In this document: positions 14,720-24,900 of the stretch, piece by piece
Layout: each line of letters starts with the position of its first letter
Numbering within the stretch: position 1 is the stretch's first letter
Assembly: GCF_014656055.1 (NCBI RefSeq)
Contig: NZ_BNBR01000011.1
Coordinates: forward strand, 1 to 46,429
From: Streptomyces griseosporeus
GTDB taxonomy: Bacteria; Actinomycetota; Actinomycetes; Streptomycetales; Streptomycetaceae
Reading direction: 5' to 3'
Length of the DNA stretch: 46,429 nucleotides
The notes under the pieces: generated by a model
What the model saw: only the letters and a program-made list of their open reading frames with translations
Told to the model about the DNA's origin: nothing
Database searches by the model: none
Made by a program: the position numbers and the translations under genes

Positions 14720-15910
14720 GTGGGGGCAACTCTCACTACAGCTTCAAACATCCTTAAGGAAATCTACGAGCCGAAGATGCAGGATCAGCTTCAGAATGAG
14801 CTGGTCACTTCTAAGCGGCTTGAATCTACTTCTGAAGGCGTCACTTCTGAAGTCGGCGGAAAGTACGTTGTCTTTCCGATTCACGTTCGGCGTAACCACG
14901 GAATTGGTGCCCGACTTGAAATGGAACAGCTCCCGACTGCTCAGAATCAGGGCTATGCATCTGCCCGGGTTGGTCTCGCTTACCTTTATGGCGCGGTGCG
15001 TCTTTCCGGTCAGACCATGGAACTGGCAAAGACGAATGCTCAGGCTTTCGCTTCGGTTCTGGACCAGGAAATGGATGGCCTCCGAACCGACGTCGCAAAG
15101 GATATGAACCGCCAGGTATTTGGTACCTCGGTTGGCGCTCTTGGAACTGCGACCGGCGCTTACACGAACACGACAATTCCCATGACTAATACGCAGTACA
15201 TGGAAGTTGGAATGTTCGTCGACGTCTACGATTCTACTGGCGTCACTCAGCGCGCGACTGGCCGAAATGTTACCGCCGTCAACCCTGGTGTTTCAATTGT
15301 ACTTGATGGTGCTAACATTGCTGCTGGTGCTTCCGGCGATATTGTTGTCCGACAGGGAAACCTGAACCGTGAGACGATTGGTCTCCAGCAGATTGTTTCT
15401 GACGTCGGCACTCTTTACAACATTGACCCGACGGTCGAGACAAAGTGGAAGTCCACGGTCAACGCAAATGGCGGCACGAACCGTGCACTTTCTGAGTCTC
15501 TGATGATTAAGATGGTCGACGACATTCGTACTCAGGGTGGAAAGACCACGCTGATTACTACCACTCTTGGTGTTCGTCGATCCTACTTTAACCTTCTTGT
15601 TCAGCAGCGGCAGTATTCCAACACCACCGAATTTGAAGGTGGTTTCCGAGGTCTGAAGTTCACCACTGACAATGGTGACATTCCCCTGATCTCGGATATT
15701 GACTGCCAGCCCAACCGGATGTACTTCCTGAACGAAAAGGCTCTGAAGTATTACCGCGAGAACGATTGGTCGTTCATGGACCGTGACGGTTCAAAGTGGC
15801 AGCGCGTGATTGGTTTCGACGCCTATGATGCGACGCTTTACACTTACCGTCAGCTTGGTTGCCACCGTCGTAATTCGCAGGGTCTGGTGCGCGACGTGAT
15901 CGAAGGCTAA
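14720..15910 (+). CDS. Major capsid protein (HK97-like fold)
   Basis: GTG at 14720 with TGGAGG nine bases upstream; 396 aa. The sequence begins with a helical N-arm (TTASNILKEIYEPKMQDQLQ) and a VGGKYVVFPIHVRRNHGIGA strand region, followed by an extended A-domain with an inserted beta segment at about 150-215, and ends with a domain around TLYTYRQLGCHRR. It resembles the capsid proteins of scaffold-dependent tailed phages with HK97 fold. Ends in a strong terminator at 15933-15970, consistent with very high expression. Confidence 0.9.
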   Translation: MGATLTTASNILKEIYEPKMQDQLQNELVTSKRLESTSEGVTSEVGGKYVVFPIHVRRNHGIGARLEMEQLPTAQNQGYASARVGLAYLYGAVRLSGQTMELAKTNAQAFASVLDQEMDGLRTDVAKDMNRQVFGTSVGALGTATGAYTNTTIPMTNTQYMEVGMFVDVYDSTGVTQRATGRNVTAVNPGVSIVLDGANIAAGASGDIVVRQGNLNRETIGLQQIVSDVGTLYNIDPTVETKWKSTVNANGGTNRALSESLMIKMVDDIRTQGGKTTLITTTLGVRRSYFNLLVQQRQYSNTTEFEGGFRGLKFTTDNGDIPLISDIDCQPNRMYFLNEKALKYYRENDWSFMDRDGSKWQRVIGFDAYDATLYTYRQLGCHRRNSQGLVRDVIEG

Positions 15911-15932
15911 ACTAGCTTTCGCGTCCGGTGGT

Positions 15933-15980
15933 GGGGCGGACTATGGGTGTAGATCCCCATAGTCCGCCCCTTTAATTTTA
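15933..15980 (+). terminator. Strong hairpin/terminator after the major capsid gene
   Basis: A perfect 15-bp stem GGGGCGGACTATGGG (15933-15947) / CCCATAGTCCGCCCC (15956-15970), 8-nt loop, followed by TTTAATTTTA. It lies 22 bases after the capsid stop. Read-through presumably supplies the downstream tail genes at lower level, or the hairpin stabilises the capsid mRNA. Confidence 0.9.
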
Positions 15981-15991
15981 TCTGGAGGAAA

Positions 15992-16456
15992 ATGCCTGAT
16001 TCCACGAACTCGCTGATGAACAAATTTTATCAGGCTGTTGTCGAGGGAAATGTTCCACTGCTTGGCGCAATTGCGACAACCCGTGCAGCAAATGGTGTGG
16101 AGGCTTCAACTTCGACCACGGCAAATGGTTCCGTAACTTCCCCTGGCGCTGATGCTGCAATTGCCACTACGGCAACTCTTCCGGCCGGAACATGGGAAAT
16201 CGAAGCCAAGACTTTCATCACGGGAACAACTGTCGCCGCACTTGAAAGCGACAACATGAAGTTTAAGATTGGCGCTACGGCTGTGGCAACAATCATCAAT
16301 CCTGTTCCCGGAACAACCGGCGCAACCGATACTGGGGAAATTCGCATGAGGGTAAACCTTCCCGCTCCCTCCCCTGTAAGTGTTGCCTCCGGTGCCGCAG
16401 GAACGACCGGAGCCGTTTATAAGGCGTCAATTGTCGCAAACAAGGTTGGCTATTAA
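15992..16456 (+). CDS. Probable head decoration/minor capsid protein
   Basis: ATG at 15992 with CTGGAGG upstream; 154 aa. After a short helix (SLMNKFYQAVVEGNVPLLGA) the protein is Ala/Thr/Gly-rich and beta-structured (TWEIEAKTFITGTTVAAL; VVNLP-type strands), like small decoration or Ig-like head proteins. Follows the capsid terminator. It is probably displayed on capsid or virion, but no family was recognised with certainty. Confidence 0.6.
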   Translation: MPDSTNSLMNKFYQAVVEGNVPLLGAIATTRAANGVEASTSTTANGSVTSPGADAAIATTATLPAGTWEIEAKTFITGTTVAALESDNMKFKIGATAVATIINPVPGTTGATDTGEIRMRVNLPAPSPVSVASGAAGTTGAVYKASIVANKVGY

Positions 16457-16941
16457 TGGATCTCACTGATGACGGTCACATCTATTTTCCGACGAACGAT
16501 GGAAACTGGATATCAGAAAAGCAGCGTCGGATCAATGAAATTCTTCAGGACTATGATCCGAATTTGCAGCTCCAGTGGATTCCCCCGGGGCGTCGCAATG
16601 AAAAGGATGAGCCGTTCCGTGTCGTTCATTTTCCACCGAATGGCCGCCCTTATCTCGTGTGCACAGCAATGGAGGCAGACGAGCGTTTGCTGGCTTCCGT
16701 TTTCGCCTCCGACCAGAAAAAGCATGGAGAGGGTTTGCTGAATTGGCTTGACAATTATAACCGTGCGAAGGAAATTTATAACGCCAAGATTAATCAAGAA
16801 AGACTCCAAGAAGCACACGAAATGGCACAGGCTGTCATTCGAAATGAAAAGTCGTCGTACAAGATTTACGACCACCGAGGGGAGTTGATTGACCTTGAAC
16901 GTCCAGGACGTGGCCAATCGCGTACGACGTACATTTGGTGA
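16456..16941 (+). CDS. Hypothetical head-tail region protein, 161 aa
   Basis: ATG at 16456 overlaps the previous stop (TAATG). The N-terminal half is mixed (IYFPTNDGNWISEKQRRINE; LQWIPPGRR; FRVVHFPPNGRPYLVC), the C-terminal half helical and charged (NYNRAKEIYNAKINQERLQE). Similar-looking genes follow the capsid gene in many actinobacteriophages. Overlaps the next gene by 53 bases, which is unusually long. The role is probably structural or in capsid maturation; it cannot be stated more closely. Confidence 0.65.
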   Translation: MDLTDDGHIYFPTNDGNWISEKQRRINEILQDYDPNLQLQWIPPGRRNEKDEPFRVVHFPPNGRPYLVCTAMEADERLLASVFASDQKKHGEGLLNWLDNYNRAKEIYNAKINQERLQEAHEMAQAVIRNEKSSYKIYDHRGELIDLERPGRGQSRTTYIW

Positions 16942-17575
16942 TGATGCTGGTGTTCAAATCATTGATGACGATATTTTTCGTTGGATCAATGATGCGCAGC
17001 TCCAAATTTCGGTTGATAATGAGGAGCTTCTTGAAACTGTAGCGACGTCAGACATTGTCGCCGGTCAGGCAGATTACACGACTCCGTCCAATATGAACAC
17101 ACTGCGTTCGCTGATGTATAACAATCTACGTTTGCGATCTCTGAGCTTTGCCGAGTTCAATGAATACATTGACGGTTTCAGAAATCCCGCTGGCAGTCCT
17201 AACAGTTACGGAAATGGCACGCCGGAAGTTTTCATGGTGTACGGCGGGGTGATTACACTTTTCCCTACGCCGGATACTTCGCTCGTCGGTGGACTTCGAA
17301 TTTACTACGCAAAGCACCCTCCGTCTGTGGGGAATCTTGCAGATGGTCTTGGAGTTCCTGACCGATATCACAATTCCGTTGTTGAGTACTGCCTCAAGAT
17401 GGCGTACGAAATGGACGAGAACTTTGATGCGGCAAACTACAAGAAGGGTGAATTCGAAAATCAGATCATGAAGTTGAAGAACCAGGAAAAGACGACCTCA
17501 ACCGAATATTACCCGCGCATCACAGTTCTTCCGGAAGACAGCACTTACGACGAGGGGGGTTGGCTTTATGGGTAA
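16889..17575 (+). CDS. Head-tail adaptor/tail tubular A-like protein
   Basis: TTG at 16889 with GGGGAG upstream; 228 aa (the start lies within the previous gene; a second TTG at 16895 would drop two residues). The N-terminal VQDVANRVRRTFGDDAGVQI followed by IDDDIFRWINDAQ is the helical hairpin typical of phage adaptor (gp6/gp11-type) proteins. The middle (LPTPDTSLVGGLRIYYAKHP-type strands) and VPDRYHNSVVEYCLKMAYEMD helix also occur in these proteins. It should form the ring between portal and nozzle. Overlaps the next gene by 8 bases. Confidence 0.75.
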   Translation: MTLNVQDVANRVRRTFGDDAGVQIIDDDIFRWINDAQLQISVDNEELLETVATSDIVAGQADYTTPSNMNTLRSLMYNNLRLRSLSFAEFNEYIDGFRNPAGSPNSYGNGTPEVFMVYGGVITLFPTPDTSLVGGLRIYYAKHPPSVGNLADGLGVPDRYHNSVVEYCLKMAYEMDENFDAANYKKGEFENQIMKLKNQEKTTSTEYYPRITVLPEDSTYDEGGWLYG

Positions 17576-17849
17576 ATACAAGAAGAAGCCTGTTGAGATT
17601 GAAGCCATGCCGATTGGACAGCTTCTCAATCAGGCAATGACTGATTGGACTGCACTTCCCGATTGGGTTCAGCAGGCCTACGGGGAAGGAAAAATTCTTC
17701 TCTCTAACAATCACATTGTGATTTCTACGCTCGAAGGAAGTATGGTCGGAAATTACACAGACTACCTAATTCGAGGAGTGCAGGGTGAAGTCTACCCCTG
17801 CAAGCCTGACATTTTCGCCGACACTTACGAAGAGGTAGTTGATGGCTAA
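17568..17849 (+). CDS. Conserved phage protein with YPCKPDIF motif, 93 aa
   Basis: ATG at 17568 overlaps the adaptor stop (ATGGGTAA). KYKKKPVEIEAMPI at the N-terminus and GVQGEVYPCKPDIFADTYEE at the C-terminus are hallmarks of a small conserved family found in many phages of diverse hosts, usually of unknown function. A single beta-rich domain is likely. Its placement between adaptor and nozzle genes is unusual because the family is often in early regions. No catalytic residues are evident. Confidence 0.75.
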   Translation: MGKYKKKPVEIEAMPIGQLLNQAMTDWTALPDWVQQAYGEGKILLSNNHIVISTLEGSMVGNYTDYLIRGVQGEVYPCKPDIFADTYEEVVDG

Positions 17850-19536
17850 GAGTCCCGTTCAGGAACTCAAAATCGGCCCCTACTCCGGGGGAATGAATCG
17901 CTACTCTGATATGTCGGCAATTGCAGACAATGAATTGACCGACTGCGTCAACTTTGACATTGACCTTGACGGTTCACTGAAATCTCGACCCCCGTGGACG
18001 CTTCTTTATGGAACCTCGGCGACGATTGCAACGGGTACACTTCCGCCAGACTCACATCAACTCATGCTCGGAAGTTTCGTCTACGAGACAGTACAATTCA
18101 TCATCTTCAATTCTTGCCATACTGGAGCTTATGCGGCGTGGATTTACTATCTCGGCGGCCCCAATGACGGTACGATCGCAAAAATCGCTGATGGAACATT
18201 TCAAGCGGCCATCAGGTACGGCGACGTCGTTTATTTGCCGCCCGGTCCAGAAGGTGGCTCAGCCTCATTGGGCACAGGAGCAAGCTACAATCTCGGGACC
18301 GGATTGGTCACCTCTCTGCCAAATATGCCGAGAGGCTATGCTGCATGCGTATACAAAGACCGTCTATGGATTTCTGGAAGGCGAGGTATCACGCCTAATT
18401 CTCGCCTCTTTTTCTCCGACCTTGCTAGTTTCGGAAGCTTTCCGGGCTCGAACTTTTTCGATATCAATCCCGGTGACGGCGATGCGGTCCAGGATTTGAT
18501 TGTCTATCAGGACAATTTGCTCATTTTCAAAGACAACAAGACTTATGTTTTGAGCTATGACCAGGGTCCCGCTCAGGCTGTTTTGCAGCAGGTGAGCAAT
18601 GACATTGGTGTCATGGGTCGAAATTGTGTTGTGCCGTACGAGAATTCAATTTTTCTCTTGCAGTACAACGAAGTCTACGAAATGACCAATTACACATTCA
18701 CTCGAATCTCGGTGAAGGTGCCATTTGAATATGACCACACCACCCCATTCGAAGGACAGACCTCGACGGTTGACGAGTGGTGGAAGTTTCCCCAGAGTCT
18801 TTCACTTGTTGGTGACCGACTCTACGCCAGATTCTTCAATCGTCTCTATATCTACCATCTACGACTTCGGGCCTGGACGCGGTACGAAAGCAACGACGAA
18901 GCCATTCAATACATTGGTCACGCAATTCGGCTCGACAACACAAATACAGACCTCAATCGGGGCTATGAATCTTTCATCGCTTGCTCAGCTCTCGGAAAAG
19001 TCACTGATGACGCTGGCTTTGGATCCTCAGGAGCTTGGAAAGCTTACCTGAAGATTTTCATTATGCAGGATCGCTACGAAGATGTCATTTTGGAGAACGG
19101 GCAAATTACGCCGGTCTACAAAGACATTGACTGCTCGATGACGACGAAGGCCTATGACGTAGGCATTTCTCACCGCTTCAAGCGACTCCTGCACTGGGGA
19201 ATCGACTGCATCACCGGTAAGGACGTCACAGGGACGCTGTACCCATTCTCTATCGCCTACAAGGTGACATGGGCGCAGCTCCACCTCTACAAATGGTCGC
19301 AGCTCAATACGTGGGCTTATCCGCTTTTCGAGATCCCCGACATTGTAGTTTCGCAACCTCAGGGTGCAGGAATTGCGCGCCGTTTCATTCGCTTTGGAAA
19401 GAGCCTACGATTTCGTCTGATTCAATTCAAAGTCGATATGAAGTCGGCTGGTAATACAAGTGATGGTCCTGCTAGAATTTACTCCATCACGGCTTTTATT
19501 GCTGGAAAGCAATTGGTTGGAAAGGCGGTGAACTAG
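17842..19536 (+). CDS. Tail nozzle (tubular protein B-like)
   Basis: ATG at 17842 (overlaps the previous stop as ATGGCTAA; the codon at 17839 is out of place). 564 aa. Repeating beta-propeller-like strands run throughout (KIGPYSGGMNRYSDMSAIAD; DELTDCVNFDIDLDGSLKSR; DRLWISGRRGITPNSRLFFS; QDLIVYQDNLLIFKDNKTYV), the pattern of T7 gp12-like and P22 gp10-like nozzles. It forms the distal part of the short tail. Its presence without tape measure or tube genes is the main reason to call this virion podovirus-like. Confidence 0.75.
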   Translation: MAKSPVQELKIGPYSGGMNRYSDMSAIADNELTDCVNFDIDLDGSLKSRPPWTLLYGTSATIATGTLPPDSHQLMLGSFVYETVQFIIFNSCHTGAYAAWIYYLGGPNDGTIAKIADGTFQAAIRYGDVVYLPPGPEGGSASLGTGASYNLGTGLVTSLPNMPRGYAACVYKDRLWISGRRGITPNSRLFFSDLASFGSFPGSNFFDINPGDGDAVQDLIVYQDNLLIFKDNKTYVLSYDQGPAQAVLQQVSNDIGVMGRNCVVPYENSIFLLQYNEVYEMTNYTFTRISVKVPFEYDHTTPFEGQTSTVDEWWKFPQSLSLVGDRLYARFFNRLYIYHLRLRAWTRYESNDEAIQYIGHAIRLDNTNTDLNRGYESFIACSALGKVTDDAGFGSSGAWKAYLKIFIMQDRYEDVILENGQITPVYKDIDCSMTTKAYDVGISHRFKRLLHWGIDCITGKDVTGTLYPFSIAYKVTWAQLHLYKWSQLNTWAYPLFEIPDIVVSQPQGAGIARRFIRFGKSLRFRLIQFKVDMKSAGNTSDGPARIYSITAFIAGKQLVGKAVN

Positions 19537-19805
19537 TGGATGCATTCGGAAACAGGAGAGTCCCCAACAAACCGCCCGGATTCACAAGTTTCAACCCCTA
19601 TGCCGCCGGACGAAAAGTTTACGGCGGCGGACGGTCAATGCCCAACATTGGAGCAGTTTCGGGCGCTGGCCAAATGGGCTACAACGAACGAGACAATAAT
19701 GCAAAAGCTCGAAAGGCTGCCATTCTTCGCAGACTGAAGGGTCAAATGTCTGGCAATCCAATGAGCGCAAACATTATGCTTTCAGATTTGGGAAGGGTGG
19801 TGTAA
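19536..19805 (+). CDS. Small Gly/Asn/Pro-rich protein, 89 aa
   Basis: GTG at 19536 overlaps the nozzle stop (TAGTG). Rich in Gly, Asn, Arg and Pro; contains GRSMPNIGAVSGAGQMGYNE and a terminal helix (ARKAAILRRLKGQMSGNPMS). Basic helices with ILRRLKG resemble virion-internal peptides. First of three small genes ahead of the Gln-rich protein. The function is unknown. Confidence 0.65.
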   Translation: MDAFGNRRVPNKPPGFTSFNPYAAGRKVYGGGRSMPNIGAVSGAGQMGYNERDNNAKARKAAILRRLKGQMSGNPMSANIMLSDLGRVV

Positions 19806-20105
19806 ATGGCGGTTCTGAGGCAAGCCCCATCAACTAAGGGCAAGTTGAAAAACATGCTCTACAAGCCCCCGGACTGGCTTCGCGGGCCTCAAATTCTTGG
19901 ACAGAATTACACTGCCTGGCAGACTTTCAACAATGCTCGTCCTGATTTTGGCAAGGAGCTTGGTCCTGGCGAACCGTATCGCGAGGCCACAAAGAAGGTT
20001 TCAAAGTTCAGTCTTCCAGTGACAAAGCCAAATGGCACAGCTCAGTGGAAGCCGCCAGCCGATCCGCGTACCGAAGCAATTAGGCGCCGACTGAGGGGAA
20101 TGTGA
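19806..20105 (+). CDS. Hypothetical basic protein, 99 aa
   Basis: ATG at 19806 immediately after the previous stop. It contains LRGPQILGQNYTAWQTFNNA and ends RTEAIRRRLRGM, the same kind of basic C-terminal helix (RRLxG) as its upstream neighbour. Polar, basic (pI high), no Cys. Probably a virion component encoded next to the ejection proteins. No family is recognised. Confidence 0.65.
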   Translation: MAVLRQAPSTKGKLKNMLYKPPDWLRGPQILGQNYTAWQTFNNARPDFGKELGPGEPYREATKKVSKFSLPVTKPNGTAQWKPPADPRTEAIRRRLRGM

Positions 20106-20671
20106 TGGCCGTTAACCCCTCGCTTCAGGGTGCGCTGCATCCAATTGTTTCAAATGTTGGTGCCACTCCCCCACCAAAAGCTACGCCTAAGCCTGTCGTC
20201 AAAAAGCCTACATCTACAAAGAAGCCTGCGCCGAAAAAGAAGTCGCCACCTAAGAAGCAATCGGCAACTGACAAGTATCTTGCTGGCGACACAACTTACC
20301 AGCAGCAACTTGCCGATTTCAATCGGACGAAGGCTGACTACAATGCGAATTACACCCGACAGGCCGGAATCGTCAATCGAGACTACGCCGAAAGTCAGCG
20401 AGCCCTCAATCGACAGGGAGCGCAAGACAGGCTCGACCAGCAGGACGATTTCGCTGGACGAGGGATTCTGCACTCGGGCGTTTTCGCTAAGGCCTTGGGT
20501 AATTACAACACAGAATTCAACGCAAGAATGAAAGCGTTGACGACTGGCAAAACTGATCAGCTTGGCGATTTGGCTTCACAGCAGAAGAGTTTTCTTGCTC
20601 AGCTTCAGACTGAAATGAACAATGCTCGACAGGACGCAATTCGTCGACGTGCAGCTAAATTGGGGATTTAA
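20105..20671 (+). CDS. Probable virion/ejection protein with Lys/Pro/Thr repeat
   Basis: ATG at 20105 overlaps the previous stop (GTGATG context; GTG 20102 is an alternative). 188 aa. Residues 15-55 are a Lys/Pro/Thr/Ser low-complexity stretch (KPTSTKKPAPKKKSPPKK), a likely membrane- or DNA-binding tail. The rest is helical, Gln/Arg/Asp-rich (ADFNRTKADYNANYTRQAGI; QKSFLAQLQTEMNNARQDAI), predicted coiled coil. Ends at the next start (TAATG). A DNA-associated internal virion role is inferred. Confidence 0.6.
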   Translation: MAVNPSLQGALHPIVSNVGATPPPKATPKPVVKKPTSTKKPAPKKKSPPKKQSATDKYLAGDTTYQQQLADFNRTKADYNANYTRQAGIVNRDYAESQRALNRQGAQDRLDQQDDFAGRGILHSGVFAKALGNYNTEFNARMKALTTGKTDQLGDLASQQKSFLAQLQTEMNNARQDAIRRRAAKLGI

Positions 20672-21996
20672 TGGCATTTCCTCAGCTTCCTATTCCTGAG
20701 CCTCCACTGCGAGGCCAGAAGGATATGCAGAAGAAAAAGAAGAAGAAGGCTAGCGGCTCGGGCGGAAGCCTAATGAGTCTCGCTGGGCCTGATCCGGATA
20801 TCATTGCAGAGAATCTTGAGCGTCAGGCGGCGACTCAGAAGAATGTTGCTGCAATGAAATCCACGCTCACTCCGGCGCCTTCACCTTATGAAATGCTCCA
20901 GAGTCAGCTTTTTGATGCCGTCAACAACATTAATGTAGCGCCGACGCCGCTTGAACAGCTTAGGCAAATGGCGATGCAGCAGGTTGCTGCTCAGTTTGAT
21001 CCTCAGATCAATGCACTGAGTCGTGATGTTGAAATCCACGGCAAGCGAGCTGCAAGTTCCGCACGAGAAGCTCGCGGAATGTATGGCGCTCTGGCAAAGG
21101 ATTATCTTTCCCAGCTTCCTGAACTGACTCAGCAATTTGCTGCTGAGGATAAAGCCACTGACGCCCGATACGATCAGGCTCAGCAGCAAATGACGCAGCA
21201 GTATCAGAAGCAGGCTGCGGATCAGGAAGCTGTTTTGCGTCGTCTCGGAATTGAGGCTGCACTTCCTGACACTTCGCAGCAGGCTCGCGATGATCAGTCC
21301 TATTTCCAGAATCAGATGGAAATGGACCAGCAGTCGGCTCGAAACGCTCTAGATCAGCAGCAGATTGCTCAAAGCGATTACACCAGAAATCTTGGCAACA
21401 ATGCTCGGATGGCTGGTGAAAACACTGCTGAAGATTTTAAGCGCCAGTTTCAGGATTACGCTCAGCAGGCGGGCGGCCAAATTGCAACTCTTCAGGGTCA
21501 GAAGGGTTCTGCGGTCGAGGCTCTGCTTGCACAAATGCAGCAGCAGGATGCGCAGCGAGTTTCGCAGCAGCGGCAGCAGGAATTTGACAACATGATGAAG
21601 CTATTCAATTTCCAGCTGTCTGCCACAAACGCGGCTCAGAGAAATGCTGCTGAGTCGAACGTTCAGAACCCGTTTGATCCGACTCGGATGACAACTGGCC
21701 TTGCTGGTGCGCAGAATTATCTTGCTCAGGCATACCCTGGTCAGGAAACTCTGGCATCTAATCTGATGAATCAGATCAACGACGTCCTTGCAAATCCGGA
21801 CGTTAAGAATGGAAAGTTCATTCTTGAGCCCGGTGACCCCGCAATGGGTAAGGCGCCAAAGTACGCTGACATGACGCAAGAAAAAATGATGGAACTTTTG
21901 CGTCATGAATTTGAAAAGGAGGGGGACCGCTACACTACTGGAGACATTAACGCTACAATGAACGCACTTCTGGCGTATCTTGGAAAGACGAGGTGA
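20671..21996 (+). CDS. Gln/Ala-rich coiled-coil virion protein, 441 aa
   Basis: ATG at 20671 overlaps the previous stop. Starts with a Lys-rich patch (MQKKKKKKASGSGG), then about 330 residues of Gln/Ala/Arg heptads (QMAMQQVAAQFDPQINALSR; YDQAQQQMTQQYQKQAADQE), then a more globular C-terminus. This composition resembles internal virion/ejection proteins or tail length-determining proteins. Lies directly before the giant protein with which it probably works to deliver DNA across the cell envelope. Confidence 0.65.
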   Translation: MAFPQLPIPEPPLRGQKDMQKKKKKKASGSGGSLMSLAGPDPDIIAENLERQAATQKNVAAMKSTLTPAPSPYEMLQSQLFDAVNNINVAPTPLEQLRQMAMQQVAAQFDPQINALSRDVEIHGKRAASSAREARGMYGALAKDYLSQLPELTQQFAAEDKATDARYDQAQQQMTQQYQKQAADQEAVLRRLGIEAALPDTSQQARDDQSYFQNQMEMDQQSARNALDQQQIAQSDYTRNLGNNARMAGENTAEDFKRQFQDYAQQAGGQIATLQGQKGSAVEALLAQMQQQDAQRVSQQRQQEFDNMMKLFNFQLSATNAAQRNAAESNVQNPFDPTRMTTGLAGAQNYLAQAYPGQETLASNLMNQINDVLANPDVKNGKFILEPGDPAMGKAPKYADMTQEKMMELLRHEFEKEGDRYTTGDINATMNALLAYLGKTR

Positions 21997-21997
21997 A

Positions 21998-24900
21998 ATG
22001 GCGTACAAGCCGCTTGATCTAAGTTTTCTCGCAGCGCGCTATTCGCCCGAGCAGGATGAAATTCGTCGCACTGCTGCGATGATTATGGCGAATTCAGGCT
22101 GGTCCCAGCCTACCGAAATCGCCATGAAGCAATTCAAAGAGGCGCAAGAAAAGGCGCAGAAGGCCTATAATGCTGCCCATCGTCAGACCTTTCTGAGCAG
22201 TGTTTTCGATCTGCTTCAGACTCCACTTTACGGGGTAGCGAATGCACTTGATGAAGCTCTCGCGGGTCACCAGGAAGACAATGACGACTCTGTTCTCGAA
22301 GACATTGCAAAGACTGCGGGAGGAGTCGGAACGGGGCTATTCCGTGGAGTCGGTGCGGGTTTGCGGGGGGCTTCGGGAATTGTTGATGCACTCCCCGGCG
22401 TCGATATCAATGATGAATGGCAGTCTGATCCCACCGACAAAACCCATTTCTCGGATGTAGCGATTCGTCGCAACACCGGCATGGCAACTGTCGACGCCAT
22501 GAAGAATTGGGATAAGGTCAAGCCAAAGCTCGAAGAGGCGAAAAACAAGCCTCTCATGGACAAGACTTTCTTCGAGCTTTTCATTCCTGATGATTTGGAA
22601 GACCCCGAGGCTAGGGAAAAGTATTTCCGTAATCAGGCGCTTGCTGGAATTCCAGTCGACATTGGCGCTGACCCACTCAATTACATTCTTCCTGGAATTG
22701 GCGCAACAAGCAAGCTGACGTCTGGAGCAAAAGCAACTGAGGGAATCACTGAGGGACTTGAGGCCGCTCGGGCAAATCAGTCCACAGTCGATTCAATTCT
22801 CTCTGGCCTAAACTCAAAGGCTACCGGCAAGGAAGTTCAGTTCAAGCCGACGATTGATACACCTGCACCGGTTGTGCCTATTGCTGAAGTTCCTGAGGGC
22901 GTTTCAGTTCCGATTAGTTCAATTGGTGCTGCCATCGAAAAGGGCAAGTTCAAGACGCTTGCCGACCTCGGCCTTCGTGAAAATCGTGAGGCCAGCAAGG
23001 TAATGATGACGCCTCGCGATCAAAAGCGAGTTGCGATCGAAATTGCCAAGATGGCGGCATCTGGCGAGAAAAATTGGATTGGTAGAGCTTACCAGTATCT
23101 GAATTCTGTTGATGAAACCCTCGACTGGGAAAAGACTGCCGCCTTTCTGAATCGCGCAGACAAGGCTGTAAAGGCAGCTGGCAAGCGACACAATCTTGAG
23201 CAGATGGCACCGGCTCTTATGAAGTGGATTCGGGAAGACCTCGAATCTGCTCCAAAGACTGCTGCGCCAAAGGAGATTGAACGTCGCGTTCTGAATCCTG
23301 AGGGTGAGGTGAAGGGTGCTTCTGTCGTCGGCGGTGAAATTGCTTCCGAGAATGGCCGACAGGCACTCCGTCTGAAAGTTCATGACGCGCGTCTCGCAAA
23401 CCGAGTCGTTCGAAAGTTTGAGAACGAAATTCTCGGAAAGGGTCGCGCGCCTGGAACTGGTGAAGGACTTGCTCGTGCAATTGCCGGAGGGGCGAATGTT
23501 CGCTACTCCGGTCCACAGCAGGCCCGAATGTGGAATCAAATTACAAGTTCTCTGAAGTTTGGTGACGCTCGAAAGTTTGACAAGGCTGTCAAGATTCTGC
23601 GTTCCGTTGAGGACTATTTCATCACCAAGGGAGCGATTCCTCATTCTTCCGCAAAGACAGCTGAAAGCGTACCTCTCCGACTCTCCCAGGTCGCTGAAGC
23701 AATTGGTCCGCAGGTTCTCGGAAAGTCGCACGCCTTCATCACGGGAATTCTTCGTGGTGATCCTAAAGCTCTCGCCCAGCTCACCCCTGATCAGATTGAA
23801 GCTCTGCGGACACTCCGTGCGAATGCGGCGATTGATGTAGCGCCTGCCGTCAATGAGGGAATTCGCGCAGGAACTGAAATCGCGGATCTCCTGGCAAAGA
23901 CTCCTGCCAGCGTTGCGCGAAAGCAGAGCGCAATCAACAAAGCAATTCGCGACGTAAAGGTCTTCACCGCCGCTCAGGGTGGTGGAGATGTTGGCGCGCA
24001 TGTTGCCGGGGAATATATGGGGAACCTTCTTGGAAAAGGTGACCCCATCAATAAAATTCTCAACGTGAACAAATTGAAGACCGAGGCCTGGCTGGGCAAG
24101 GTTGGACGGACGGCAGATGGCGTTGTTAATGATCCTAAGTTTGTGCGCAGCGTCACCAATGCAATTTCGAAGGCCGCTAATCTTCCCTCACCTGCATCAC
24201 TTGGCAGCGCGAAGGTAGCCGAATGGCTTGGCGCTCGATTTAATGCAGCATATGGCGTGCAGGATATGCACCCCATCTTTCTTCGTGAACAGTCTTCTGC
24301 CTACAGCACAACAGCACGGAGGGCAAAACTTATAAATGACTTGGGTCGCAAGTTTCCTCCGAGTGACGTTGACCTTTGGCATGAGGCTTTTCGTTCAGCG
24401 CAGCAGAATGGGGTATCCAGTGGAAGAGTTGCGGCACTACAGTCCGAAATCGGAAAGGTCATGGAGAACCTTTTTGGTGGGACTGGCCTCCGCTCTGGCG
24501 CAATCAGCGATAGCACTGTCGTTGGGCGTAATCGCATTCTACTGGATGAACTCAACAAAAATCTGAAGCGTTTTGGCCTTGGTAAGTACCAATTCAGCAA
24601 CAAGGTTGAAAAGCTGAAAGACGGCACCAAGGTAGATTTTTCCCGTGGTATCGACTGGTTGAAGTCGTGGGAAATTTGGGAAGTAGACAAGCCGTATGAC
24701 TTTTTGCACAGAGTGCAGAACGCGGTCGAATTCACTGTTCGCGAAAAGAACATGTTCGACGAGATTATTTCGCGTTTTGCCAGCCCCGTTAAGAAGGGGC
24801 CCGTGCGATATGGAGTAGAACATCCTCGACTGCGCGGATATTATTTCACGCAGGAGGGAGCAAAGCAGGCGCAGACTTTTGTGCGCATGCTAGAAGAACT

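Noticed and set aside
22919..24001. Long minus-strand frame (360 aa) opposite the giant protein gene
   Set aside because: Antisense shadow in a clearly coding rightward gene; Ser/Cys/Arg-rich composition and no ribosome-binding site.
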